Positions 1-6,139 of a DNA stretch of 8,131 nt are shown here, in pieces. Below the pieces are notes generated by a model, which had not been told where the DNA came from, ran no database searches, and worked only from the letters and a program-made list of their open reading frames with translations. Both the position numbers and the translations under genes were made by a program. The DNA is from Clostridia bacterium. Its GTDB lineage: Bacteria > Bacillota_A > Clostridia > Oscillospirales > Acutalibacteraceae. The stretch covers positions 1 through 8,131 of the forward strand of contig JAFPCJ010000063.1 of NCBI GenBank assembly GCA_017423885.1, read 5' to 3'. How positions within the stretch are numbered: the stretch's first letter is position 1; every line of letters starts with the position of its first letter.

Positions 1-16
1 ACTAATACATACTAAT

Positions 17-50
17 AAACGGGACTGTCTCACAGAAGACAGTCCCGTTT
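17..50 (-). terminator. Hairpin terminator after the carboxypeptidase gene
   Basis: A perfect 14-bp inverted repeat (17-30 with 37-50) encloses a 6-base loop. It lies 18 bases past the stop codon of the minus-strand carboxypeptidase. On the minus strand the stem is followed by a T-rich run (GTTTATTAG), and on the plus strand by TTTTGTTATT, so it could stop transcription in both directions. Its size and position fit an intrinsic terminator. Confidence 0.88.
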
Positions 51-68
51 TGTTATTGGTCAATATAA

Positions 69-1190
69 TTATTTAGCATACGCCTTATAAAGCTCTATCT
101 GATCGAAAACCGCAGGCCAGCGTGAAGCGGCTCCGAGTGTTACACAAATATACTGTCTGCCGCCCTGCGACTGACCGAAGCTTGCAATGCAAAAGCCCGA
201 TTCGTTGACATATCCTGTTTTACCGCCGTCTATTTGTGCGGTCTCGGGCTCTGTGCCGTACATATAGCTGAACAGCGTGCTTGTCATTGTTATTCCCTCG
301 GGGTGTTGCTCGGTCTTCGAGGTGGTATACTGAAAGGTTGAAAGCAGCTTTCTGCAGAACGGATCCTGCATTGCCGCCTCAAGGATGACCGCCATATCCG
401 CGGCGGTAGAATAATGGTCCTTATCGTAAAGACCGGTGCAGTTAGTAAAGTGAGTATTCTTCAGTCCAAGTTCGCGGCACTTTTCATTCATAAGCTTAAC
501 AAAATTTTCTTCATTTCCGCTTATCTTGTAGGCAAGACCGAGCGCCGCATCACCGCCCGACGGCAGTATACAGCCATAAAGCAGGTCCGACATCGTAAGC
601 TTTTCGCCTATGCTAAAGCCTGCCGAGGTGGCGCCTGCAAGGTAGATCGGGTCGGTGATCTCAATCACCATTTCAAATGTATCGTCAAAATTAGTTATTT
701 GCTCACAGGCAACAAGCGCCGTCATTATCTTGGTGGTGGACGCAGGTGAGGTCCTGACCGAAGAATCGCGCTCTGCTACTATTAGCGAAGCCGCAGTATC
801 TATCACTATAATATGACGGCTTGTAATATTCTCGCCTATCACAGCGGTATTCTCATCTGCCACAGCATAAAGAGACTTCTTTTCTTCCTTGACCTTATCT
901 TGGGTTGCGGCAGTTCCCTTTTGCGATGCATCCTTTTGAGCGGCTTTTGAAATGCCGTTTACGGTAAATATCATTACAACTGCCAGAACTATAGCCACAG
1001 CCGTCACTATGGGAAGCTTGCCAAAACGCACCGCCTTACACTTTGAGCTTGAAGCTTCATATTCGGTATCAGGCTCCGTTTGCAAAACAAAAGCTTCTTC
1101 CTCGCGCTTTGGGGAATTCTTTTCTTCAAGCTCCCTTTCAAGCCTTCTGAAATAATCCCCGTAATCCTTTTCATTTATATAATCAGCCAT
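69..1190 (-). CDS. Serine-type D-Ala-D-Ala carboxypeptidase (peptidase S11, PBP5/DacA-like), N-terminally anchored
   Basis: The predicted enzyme removes the terminal D-Ala from peptidoglycan pentapeptides at the outer face of the membrane, limiting cross-linking. It is 373 aa. Residues 1-58 are a charged, probably cytoplasmic tail; about 59-80 form one membrane segment; 82-105 are a Lys/Gln-rich linker; the S11 catalytic domain runs from about 106 to the end. Visible active-site motifs are S151-T-T-K154 (nucleophile Ser and general-base Lys), S211-G-G213 where the family usually has SxN, and K324-T-G326. The protein stops about 47 residues after KTG, so the C-terminal beta domain and amphipathic anchor of E. 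coli PBP5 are absent; the N-terminal segment must be the membrane anchor. The start is supported by TAGGTG (1195-1200), only 4 bases from ATG. It is transcribed alone, away from rpsT. The family call is firm; the exact dac paralogue is not assignable. Confidence 0.93.
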   Translation of the reverse strand: MADYINEKDYGDYFRRLERELEEKNSPKREEEAFVLQTEPDTEYEASSSKCKAVRFGKLPIVTAVAIVLAVVMIFTVNGISKAAQKDASQKGTAATQDKVKEEKKSLYAVADENTAVIGENITSRHIIVIDTAASLIVAERDSSVRTSPASTTKIMTALVACEQITNFDDTFEMVIEITDPIYLAGATSAGFSIGEKLTMSDLLYGCILPSGGDAALGLAYKISGNEENFVKLMNEKCRELGLKNTHFTNCTGLYDKDHYSTAADMAVILEAAMQDPFCRKLLSTFQYTTSKTEQHPEGITMTSTLFSYMYGTEPETAQIDGGKTGYVNESGFCIASFGQSQGGRQYICVTLGAASRWPAVFDQIELYKAYAK

Positions 1191-1234
1191 TTTACACCTA
1201 TTCTATCCCTTACAGGGAGTTATATACTTTATAT

Positions 1235-1263
1235 ATTATATACCATACGAATGAATTTTTCCA
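1235..1263 (-). promoter_or_regulatory. Candidate sigma-A promoter of the carboxypeptidase gene
   Basis: Reading the minus strand, TGGAAA (1258-1263; 4 of 6 matches to the -35 consensus) is followed after 17 bases by a perfect TATAAT (1235-1240). The start codon is about 45 bases downstream. The local sequence is very AT-rich, so alternative -10 boxes (TATATA) overlap it. Confidence 0.55.
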
Positions 1264-1318
1264 CATATTTTATTTTTTTGTTTATATTTATAAAATTTTA
1301 CATTTTTCAAAAAAACTG

Positions 1319-1347
1319 TTGCATTTTAAAAAGAAATGTGGTATTAT
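1319..1347 (+). promoter_or_regulatory. Sigma-A promoter of rpsT with extended -10
   Basis: TTGCAT (1319-1324), a 17-base spacer and TATTAT (1342-1347) preceded by TGG (1339-1341) form an extended -10 promoter. About 60 bases of A/T tracts upstream (around 1255-1318) could act as an UP element, as expected for a highly expressed ribosomal protein gene. Transcription would begin near 1354, leaving a leader of about 58 bases. Confidence 0.75.
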
Positions 1348-1362
1348 ATGAGATGCTGTAAA

Positions 1363-1381
1363 GTTGGGGGACTATCCCAAC
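1363..1381 (+). promoter_or_regulatory. Short hairpin in the rpsT leader, possible regulatory element
   Basis: GTTGGG (1363-1368) pairs perfectly with CCCAAC (1376-1381) around a 7-base loop, GGACTAT. It sits within about 10 bases of the predicted 5' end of the rpsT mRNA and 16 bases before the Shine-Dalgarno sequence. No T tract follows, so it is not a terminator. It could be an autoregulatory binding site for bS20 or simply a 5' stabilising hairpin; the sequence alone does not decide. Confidence 0.4.
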
Positions 1382-1411
1382 ATATTGAAATCACGGTAAG
1401 GAGGTGTCATC

Positions 1412-1672
1412 ATGCCGAATATCAAATCCGCAAAGAAGCGCGTGCTCGTAAGCAAAGCAAACAATGAGCGCAATAAGGCTTACCGTTCCGCTTTGAGAAC
1501 TGCTATCAAAAAGGCTGACGCCGCAATTGATGCCAAGGCCGCAGATGCAAGTGAGGCCGTTAAGGTTGCTGTTAAGAAGATCGATCAGGCTGCTGTTAAG
1601 GGAATCATCCACAAGAACAATGCCGCCAGAAAGAAGTCTCAGCTTGTAACCAAGCTCAATGCTAACGCATAA
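1412..1672 (+). CDS. rpsT: 30S ribosomal protein S20 (bS20)
   Basis: bS20 is a primary binding protein of the small ribosomal subunit that contacts 16S rRNA helices at the base of the body. The 86-aa product begins MPNIKSAKKRVLVSKANNER, the typical bS20 start, and continues with a Lys/Arg/Ala-rich three-helix composition. The family signature region around HKNNAARKKSQL (about residues 68-79) is intact. Length is in the usual 82-90 range. A very strong ribosome binding site, AAGGAGGTG (1398-1406), lies 5 bases before ATG. The gene is monocistronic, with its own extended -10 promoter and a strong terminator downstream, the common arrangement for rpsT in Firmicutes. A weak overlapping open frame on the opposite strand is only its shadow. 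Confidence 0.98.
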   Translation: MPNIKSAKKRVLVSKANNERNKAYRSALRTAIKKADAAIDAKAADASEAVKVAVKKIDQAAVKGIIHKNNAARKKSQLVTKLNANA

Positions 1673-1683
1673 GAAATTAAATT

Positions 1684-1703
1684 TTATTTTTTGCAAAAAA
1701 TAA
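1684..1703. repeat. 20-bp perfect palindrome in the rpsT 3' untranslated region
   Basis: TTATTTTTTGCAAAAAATAA is identical to its own reverse complement. It begins 11 bases after the rpsT stop and 5 bases before the terminator stem. As RNA it would form only a weak A-U helix with almost no loop; as DNA it is a fully symmetric site of the kind a dimeric regulator could bind. No function can be assigned. Confidence 0.6.
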
Positions 1704-1708
1704 GAGAT

Positions 1709-1744
1709 CAGAGCCGTACATCAAGTGTGCGGCTCTGTTTTTTT
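1709..1744 (+). terminator. Intrinsic terminator of rpsT
   Basis: CAGAGCCGTACA (1709-1720) pairs with TGTGCGGCTCTG (1726-1737), with a single G-U type mismatch, around a 5-base loop. Seven T residues (1738-1744) follow directly. This is a textbook rho-independent terminator and separates rpsT from the amidase transcript. Confidence 0.93.
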
Positions 1745-1774
1745 AGTATTTTTTAGAAAAACCGTATTTTTTTG

Positions 1775-1803
1775 TTGTACATAAAGAGAATTTATGATAC
1801 AAT
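1775..1803 (+). promoter_or_regulatory. Sigma-A promoter of the amidase-metY-metA transcript
   Basis: TTGTAC (1775-1780), a 17-base spacer and TACAAT (1798-1803) preceded by TGA (1795-1797) make an extended -10 promoter. Transcription would start near 1810, giving a leader of about 45 bases before the amidase ATG at 1855, with AAGGAG at 1842-1847. The leader is too short and lacks the conserved blocks needed for a SAM riboswitch or T-box. Confidence 0.75.
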
Positions 1804-1854
1804 AATTTTTAAGATGTCTAATAATATTCGTTTTTAAAAATAAGGAGCTATCAA

Positions 1855-3849
1855 ATGCATTTTCCCTTTATTTCCCGCAAAATATGCCTTGTTTTGACCT
1901 TGGTGCTGCTCGCCGCTTCTTGCGGCATCGGTATAGCATTAGGTCTTACCGAGGGCTTAAAATTCATTATGACTTCAGGAAGCTTCAGCAGTTCGTTCTC
2001 GTCTGTTACTTCAAACGCGGAAGAGCCGTCCTCGCTTCCATCATCCTCGCAAGAGACTACTTCTTCTGTTGCGCCGCCCGTTCCCGAAATCGGTCTTGTG
2101 ATCACCTCACCGTCAAAGCTTGATGTTACGGTCACACAGCCCAAGACCACCATTACAGGTACAAGTGATGCCGAGCACCCGCTTAAAATGAACGGCAAGG
2201 AGATTGAACGTGATCAAAACGGAGCTTTTTCGATAGATGTTGAGCTGAAATACGGCAACAACGCCTTCACCTTTGAGCACAAGGGCAAGACTACTGTTTG
2301 CAACATCCGCTACAGATATGTGATAATCCAGTCCTATGATCCATCCAATTCCCGCAAGGCGGATGGCGGCACAAAGCTTACGGTGACTGTTTTAGCAAGA
2401 GTAGGCGCTACCGTCACAGCCGAGCTTAACGGTCAAAAGCTTACGCTTAACCGTCAGAGTGCCGACGGACTTGCTCAGGATGCTTTTTGTCACTTCAACA
2501 ACGTTTTCACCCTTCCTGCCGCTACTTCGAGTGTTCAAAATCTCGGAAAGATAAAGTTTACCGCCGAATTCAACGGCATGAGCGAAAGCTTTTCATCGGG
2601 AAATATATCGGTGAACAAAATATATATTCCGCAGATAGCTGAGGTCGTTATTTTCTCTGCCGAGACCTTTAACGGTAACTCAACCGATAATGACACACGA
2701 CCCACAAACAACTATCTGCCTGCAGGAACGCTTGATTATGTTACCGGCTCTTTCTCTAAAAGGGACGGCAAGTACAACAATCATTTCCTTGAGCTTCGAT
2801 GCGGAAGACGAATATATTCAAGCATGTATATAACACCCGGCGCCAACAACAAAAAGCAGGTTGCCAAGGTTTATGAAGGGTATCTTCCCGACCACAACGA
2901 GCTTTCGGTGGCGGCTTTAACTCAAGACGAGAAGTTCACCACACTCACGCTCAACACGCTCTGGAAAGCGCCCTTCTTGCTTGATCTTTTGCCGCAGGCG
3001 TACAGCAATCCTGCAAAGCAGGATTATACCGTTTCTTCCTTTACCGCGCAGTATGTAGAGATAAAATTCTGTTATGCTACAGTCTTTTCGGGCAATATAG
3101 AAATATCAGCCGATAATCCGCTGTTCAGCAAAGCCACCATCACGCAGAATGCCGAAAACGCAGTCTTGAGGTTGTATTTCCGCAAAACAGGAGCATTTTA
3201 CGGTTGGGATTGCCTTTACAACGAGAGCGGTCAGCTTGTATTTAAGTTCCGTCATCCTGCAAAGCCAAAGGCAGGAGACAATGTCTACGGAGTTGACCTT
3301 ACAGGCATCACAATTTTGGTGGATGCAGGTCACGGCGGAATTGATCCCGGTGCAGGCGGCGGTATTTACGAGGAAGAAATGCGTAACCTCATGCTTGCCA
3401 ATAAGCTCAAGGCAGAGCTTGAAAAAACAGGTGCCACCGTTAAGATGACAAGAACCTCTGATGCCACGCTTTATTCCGATCAGAGAATCCAGCTCTATCG
3501 CAGTATAAGCCCCGATTTTCTTGTGTCGGTGCATCATGATTCAAGCAGTTCTGCATCAGCCAACGGCTTTGGCTCATTCTATACCACGCCGTTCTCCCAA
3601 TATGCGGCAAAAAGGGTATTTGAGCATACGGTAAACACCGAAATTTATAAGCGCAGCAACTGGACCAAGCTTGCATGGCATCATTTCTATATGACGCGAA
3701 TGACCTACTGTCCTTCAGTTCTCACCGAAAACGGTTTTGTTTCAAGCACCTTTGACAAGGCGGGAATCGCAAGCGATGATACAAACAACAAAAAAGCGGT
3801 TGCAATAACCAAAGGAATCGCAGATTATTTTAAATCCTTGATCAACTAA
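1855..3849 (+). CDS. Exported N-acetylmuramoyl-L-alanine amidase (Amidase_3) with Ig-like N-terminal domains
   Basis: The predicted zinc hydrolase cuts the bond between N-acetylmuramic acid and L-alanine in peptidoglycan, outside the membrane. It is 664 aa. A signal or anchor helix spans about residues 10-31, followed by a Ser-rich linker (about 41-73). Residues about 78-155 resemble the Ig-like fold of the glucodextranase-B type (ITSPSK, PLKMNG, GAFSIDVELKYGNN); about 156-255 look like a second beta-sandwich; about 256-480 match nothing I recognise, though the stretch just before the catalytic domain (LRLYF to FRHP) is beta-rich and AMIN-like. The Amidase_3 domain runs from about 485 to 664 with H493 in DAGHGG, E507, H560 in SVHHD as zinc ligands, and catalytic E625 in VLTENGF, so it should be active. 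Length is large for the family because of the N-terminal half. AAGGAG lies 7 bases before ATG. metY starts 18 bases after the stop with no terminator between. Confidence 0.92.
   Translation: MHFPFISRKICLVLTLVLLAASCGIGIALGLTEGLKFIMTSGSFSSSFSSVTSNAEEPSSLPSSSQETTSSVAPPVPEIGLVITSPSKLDVTVTQPKTTITGTSDAEHPLKMNGKEIERDQNGAFSIDVELKYGNNAFTFEHKGKTTVCNIRYRYVIIQSYDPSNSRKADGGTKLTVTVLARVGATVTAELNGQKLTLNRQSADGLAQDAFCHFNNVFTLPAATSSVQNLGKIKFTAEFNGMSESFSSGNISVNKIYIPQIAEVVIFSAETFNGNSTDNDTRPTNNYLPAGTLDYVTGSFSKRDGKYNNHFLELRCGRRIYSSMYITPGANNKKQVAKVYEGYLPDHNELSVAALTQDEKFTTLTLNTLWKAPFLLDLLPQAYSNPAKQDYTVSSFTAQYVEIKFCYATVFSGNIEISADNPLFSKATITQNAENAVLRLYFRKTGAFYGWDCLYNESGQLVFKFRHPAKPKAGDNVYGVDLTGITILVDAGHGGIDPGAGGGIYEEEMRNLMLANKLKAELEKTGATVKMTRTSDATLYSDQRIQLYRSISPDFLVSVHHDSSSSASANGFGSFYTTPFSQYAAKRVFEHTVNTEIYKRSNWTKLAWHHFYMTRMTYCPSVLTENGFVSSTFDKAGIASDDTNNKKAVAITKGIADYFKSLIN
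3800..3828 (+). promoter_or_regulatory. Weak candidate internal promoter ahead of metY
   Basis: Inside the 3' end of the amidase gene, TTGCAA (3800-3805) and GATTAT (3823-3828) are separated by 17 bases. Each box matches consensus at 4 of 6 positions and there is no extended -10. It would give a leader of about 33 bases. It could let metY-metA be expressed apart from the amidase, but matches this weak are common by chance. Confidence 0.22.
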
Positions 3850-3855
3850 TTATAT

Positions 3856-3859
3856 GGAG
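3856..3859 (+). promoter_or_regulatory. Ribosome binding site that fixes the metY start
   Basis: GGAG (3856-3859) lies 8 bases before ATG at 3868. The in-frame GTG at 3859 would overlap this site and have no Shine-Dalgarno sequence of its own, so ATG 3868 is preferred. Confidence 0.8.
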
Positions 3860-3867
3860 TGAAAAAA

Positions 3868-5151
3868 ATGAGTAATTTTAACATCGATACCAAATGTGTG
3901 CAGGGCGGCTATACCCCCGGAAACGGCGAGCCGCGTCAGATCCCGATCATTCAGAGCACCACCTTTAAGTATGCTACGGGCGAGGACATGGGCAAGCTCT
4001 TTGATCTTGAAGCAAGCGGATATTTTTACACCCGCCTGCAAAACCCCACCAACGATTCGGTTGCCGCAAAAATCTGTGAGCTTGAGGGCGGTACCGCCGC
4101 TATGCTCACCTCATCCGGTCAGGCGGCATCCTTTTATTCGGTATTTAATATCGCTTCCTGCGGAGATCATATAGTATCCTCTTCATCCATCTACGGCGGC
4201 ACCTTCAACCTTTTCAATGTGACTATGAGACGCATGGGAATAGAGTTCACCTTCGTTGCCCCTGATTGCTCCGACGAGGAGCTTAACGCCGCATTCCGAC
4301 CCAACACAAAGGCGGTATTCGGAGAGACCATTGCAAACCCTGCGCTTACCGTGCTTGATATCGAGCGCTTTGCTAATGCCGCTCACGCTCATGGCGTTCC
4401 GCTTATAATCGACAACACCTTTGCAACACCCGTAAACTGCCGTCCCTTTGAGTGGGGCGCCGATATCGTGACCCACTCCACCACAAAATATATGGACGGT
4501 CACGGTGCAGGAGTAGGCGGTTGTATAGTTGATTCAGGCAAGTTTGATTGGACGAAATACCCCGAAAAATTTGCAGGGCTTTGCACTCCTGATGACAGCT
4601 ATCACGGCGTTACCTATACCGAGCGCTTCGGTCTTGCAGGTGCTTATATCACCAAGGCAACTGCACAGCTTATGCGCGACCTTGGCTCTATACAGTCTCC
4701 GCAGAATGCATTTTTGCTTAATCTCGGACTCGAAAGTCTGCACGTTCGCATGAAGCGTCACAGCGAAAACGGTCAGGCAGTTGCAGAATTCCTCGCAAAG
4801 GATGACCGCATCGCATGGGTAAACTTCCCCGGTCTTGAAAGCAATCCCTACAATGCCTTGGCACAGAAATATCTGCCCGATGGAATTTGCGGAGTTGTAA
4901 GCTTCGGAGTAAAGGGTGGCAGAGAAGCGGCACAGAAGTTTATGCAAAACCTCAAGATCGCCGCTATTGAGACTCATGTTGCCGATGCAAGATCCTGCTG
5001 TCTGCATCCTGCAAGCACAACGCACCGTCAGATGACCGATGAGGAGCTTTTGGCGGCAGGCGTACCCTCCGATCTTGTACGCTTCTCCTGCGGCCTTGAA
5101 AGTGCCGCAGACCTCATTGCCGATATCGATCAGGCACTCAACAATATATAA
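3868..5151 (+). CDS. metY: O-acetylhomoserine sulfhydrylase (aminocarboxypropyltransferase), PLP-dependent
   Basis: This Cys/Met-metabolism PLP enzyme replaces the acyl group of O-acetylhomoserine with sulfide to give homocysteine in the cytoplasm. The product is 427 aa from ATG 3868, typical for MetY (about 425-435) and longer than MetB or cystathionine lyases (about 380-400). Seen in order: an N-terminal TKCVQGGY block, the phosphate-binding YTRLQNPTND, SSGQAA with the PLP-stacking region, IIDNTFATP with the PLP-pyridine Asp, and HSTTKYMDGHG with K207 as the PLP lysine. The C-terminal part has the MetY-like VADARSCCLHPASTTHRQ and RFSCGLE blocks. The next gene supplies its acyl-homoserine substrate, which supports the MetY rather than MetB assignment. 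It sits 18 bases behind the amidase gene and 21 before metA, so it is probably in one transcript with both. An in-frame GTG three codons upstream is unlikely to be the start. Confidence 0.94.
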   Translation: MSNFNIDTKCVQGGYTPGNGEPRQIPIIQSTTFKYATGEDMGKLFDLEASGYFYTRLQNPTNDSVAAKICELEGGTAAMLTSSGQAASFYSVFNIASCGDHIVSSSSIYGGTFNLFNVTMRRMGIEFTFVAPDCSDEELNAAFRPNTKAVFGETIANPALTVLDIERFANAAHAHGVPLIIDNTFATPVNCRPFEWGADIVTHSTTKYMDGHGAGVGGCIVDSGKFDWTKYPEKFAGLCTPDDSYHGVTYTERFGLAGAYITKATAQLMRDLGSIQSPQNAFLLNLGLESLHVRMKRHSENGQAVAEFLAKDDRIAWVNFPGLESNPYNALAQKYLPDGICGVVSFGVKGGREAAQKFMQNLKIAAIETHVADARSCCLHPASTTHRQMTDEELLAAGVPSDLVRFSCGLESAADLIADIDQALNNI

Positions 5152-5172
5152 CTAAAAGGAGACGGTAGATCA

Positions 5173-6090
5173 ATGCCTATTAAAATACCCAACGACCTGC
5201 CGGCGGTCAAAACATTAAATGACGAAAACATCTTCGTAATGACCGAGACGCGTGCCATTACGCAGGATATTCGTCCGCTCAAGATTCTGCTTCTTAATCT
5301 TATGCCCAAAAAGATCGAGACCGAAACGCAGTTATCGCGTTTACTCGGAAACTCGCCGTTGCAGGTTGATCTTACGCTGATACACACCAAGTCCCACCAA
5401 TCCAAAAATACCTCTGCCGAGCATCTTTTTACATTTTATCAAACCTTTGACGATGTAAAGCATCTGACCTTTGACGGTATGATAATTACAGGCGCGCCCG
5501 TTGAAAACATGCCGTTCGAGCAGGTTGAATATTGGAAAGAGATATGCGATATAATGGAATGGACCAAAACTCATGTTCACTCCACGTTCCATATCTGTTG
5601 GGGTGCACAGGCGGGACTTTACTATCACTATGGCATAGGTAAGCAGCCGCTTGATAAAAAGCTTTTCGGCATTTTCGAGCATACAGCAGATTATAAGAAA
5701 TCTATTCTTCTTCGCGGCTTTGATGATAAATTCATGGTGCCTCATTCGCGTCATACCACGGTGGACCGCGCTGATATTGAAGCTGTACCCGAACTCAAAA
5801 TACTGTCATCCTCCAAGGATGCAGGCGTTTATATCGTATCAAGCGAGGGCGGTAAGCAGTTCTTTATTACAGGCCACTCGGAATACGATGCAGAAACGCT
5901 CAAAAACGAATATGTGCGCGATGTAAACGAAGGAAAGCCCATAGAAATTCCCAAAAATTATTTCCCCGATGATGATCCCGAGCGCGATCCGCTTGTTACA
6001 TGGCGCTCACATGCAAATCTTCTTTATTCAAACTGGCTTAACTATTTTGTTTATCAGACTACGCCGTATGATATAAACGAGATCAAATAA
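5173..6090 (+). CDS. metA: Homoserine O-acyltransferase of the MetA family, predicted acetyl-CoA-specific (EC 2.3.1.31)
   Basis: MetA transfers an acyl group from acyl-CoA to the hydroxyl of homoserine, the committed step of methionine synthesis. The 305-aa product has the normal family length and the class I glutamine-amidotransferase-like fold. Catalytic residues are all visible: C142 in HICWGAQA, H235 and E237 in ITGHSEY. Residue 111, in TGAPVE, is Glu. In characterised MetA proteins Glu at this position goes with acetyl-CoA, whereas Gly, as in E. coli, goes with succinyl-CoA. The neighbour metY uses O-acetylhomoserine, so acetyltransferase activity is the coherent prediction even though databases often name this family homoserine O-succinyltransferase. 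AAGGAG (5156-5161) lies 11 bases before ATG, a somewhat long spacing. A terminator follows the stop directly, so metA closes the transcript. No SAM-sensing leader is visible upstream. Confidence 0.95.
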   Translation: MPIKIPNDLPAVKTLNDENIFVMTETRAITQDIRPLKILLLNLMPKKIETETQLSRLLGNSPLQVDLTLIHTKSHQSKNTSAEHLFTFYQTFDDVKHLTFDGMIITGAPVENMPFEQVEYWKEICDIMEWTKTHVHSTFHICWGAQAGLYYHYGIGKQPLDKKLFGIFEHTADYKKSILLRGFDDKFMVPHSRHTTVDRADIEAVPELKILSSSKDAGVYIVSSEGGKQFFITGHSEYDAETLKNEYVRDVNEGKPIEIPKNYFPDDDPERDPLVTWRSHANLLYSNWLNYFVYQTTPYDINEIK

Positions 6091-6093
6091 CAA

Positions 6094-6137
6094 AATACCT
6101 GCATACGCTTTTGTAATTCAAAGTATATGCAGGTATT
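6094..6137. terminator. Bidirectional terminator between metA and the convergent isomerase-like gene
   Basis: AATACCTGCATA (6094-6105) pairs perfectly with TATGCAGGTATT (6126-6137) around a 20-base loop. T-rich sequence follows on both strands: ATTATTTATTT on plus, TTGTTATTTG on minus. It begins 4 bases after the metA stop and ends 3 bases before the stop codon of the minus-strand gene, so it can serve both. Confidence 0.8.
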
Positions 6138-6139
6138 AT

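Noticed and set aside
1..17. Direct repeat ACTAATA (1-7 and 11-17)
   Set aside because: Two 7-base copies in AT-rich sequence next to a terminator are easily due to chance; no further copies are seen.
1080..1361. 93-codon plus-strand open frame
   Set aside because: It overlaps the carboxypeptidase start and runs through the AT-rich promoter gap; its Phe/Ile-rich translation is what A/T tracts produce.
1391..1696. 101-codon minus-strand open frame over rpsT
   Set aside because: It is fully antisense to a certain ribosomal protein gene, has no recognisable domain, and is explained by the rpsT codon pattern.
1912..1926. Possible lipobox (AASC, Cys23) in the amidase signal segment
   Set aside because: Position -3 is Ala rather than Leu/Val/Ile, and the hydrophobic stretch continues past the Cys to about residue 31, which fits a membrane anchor or ordinary signal better.
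3859..3861. GTG as an alternative start of metY
   Set aside because: It overlaps the only good ribosome binding site, which is correctly spaced for ATG at 3868.
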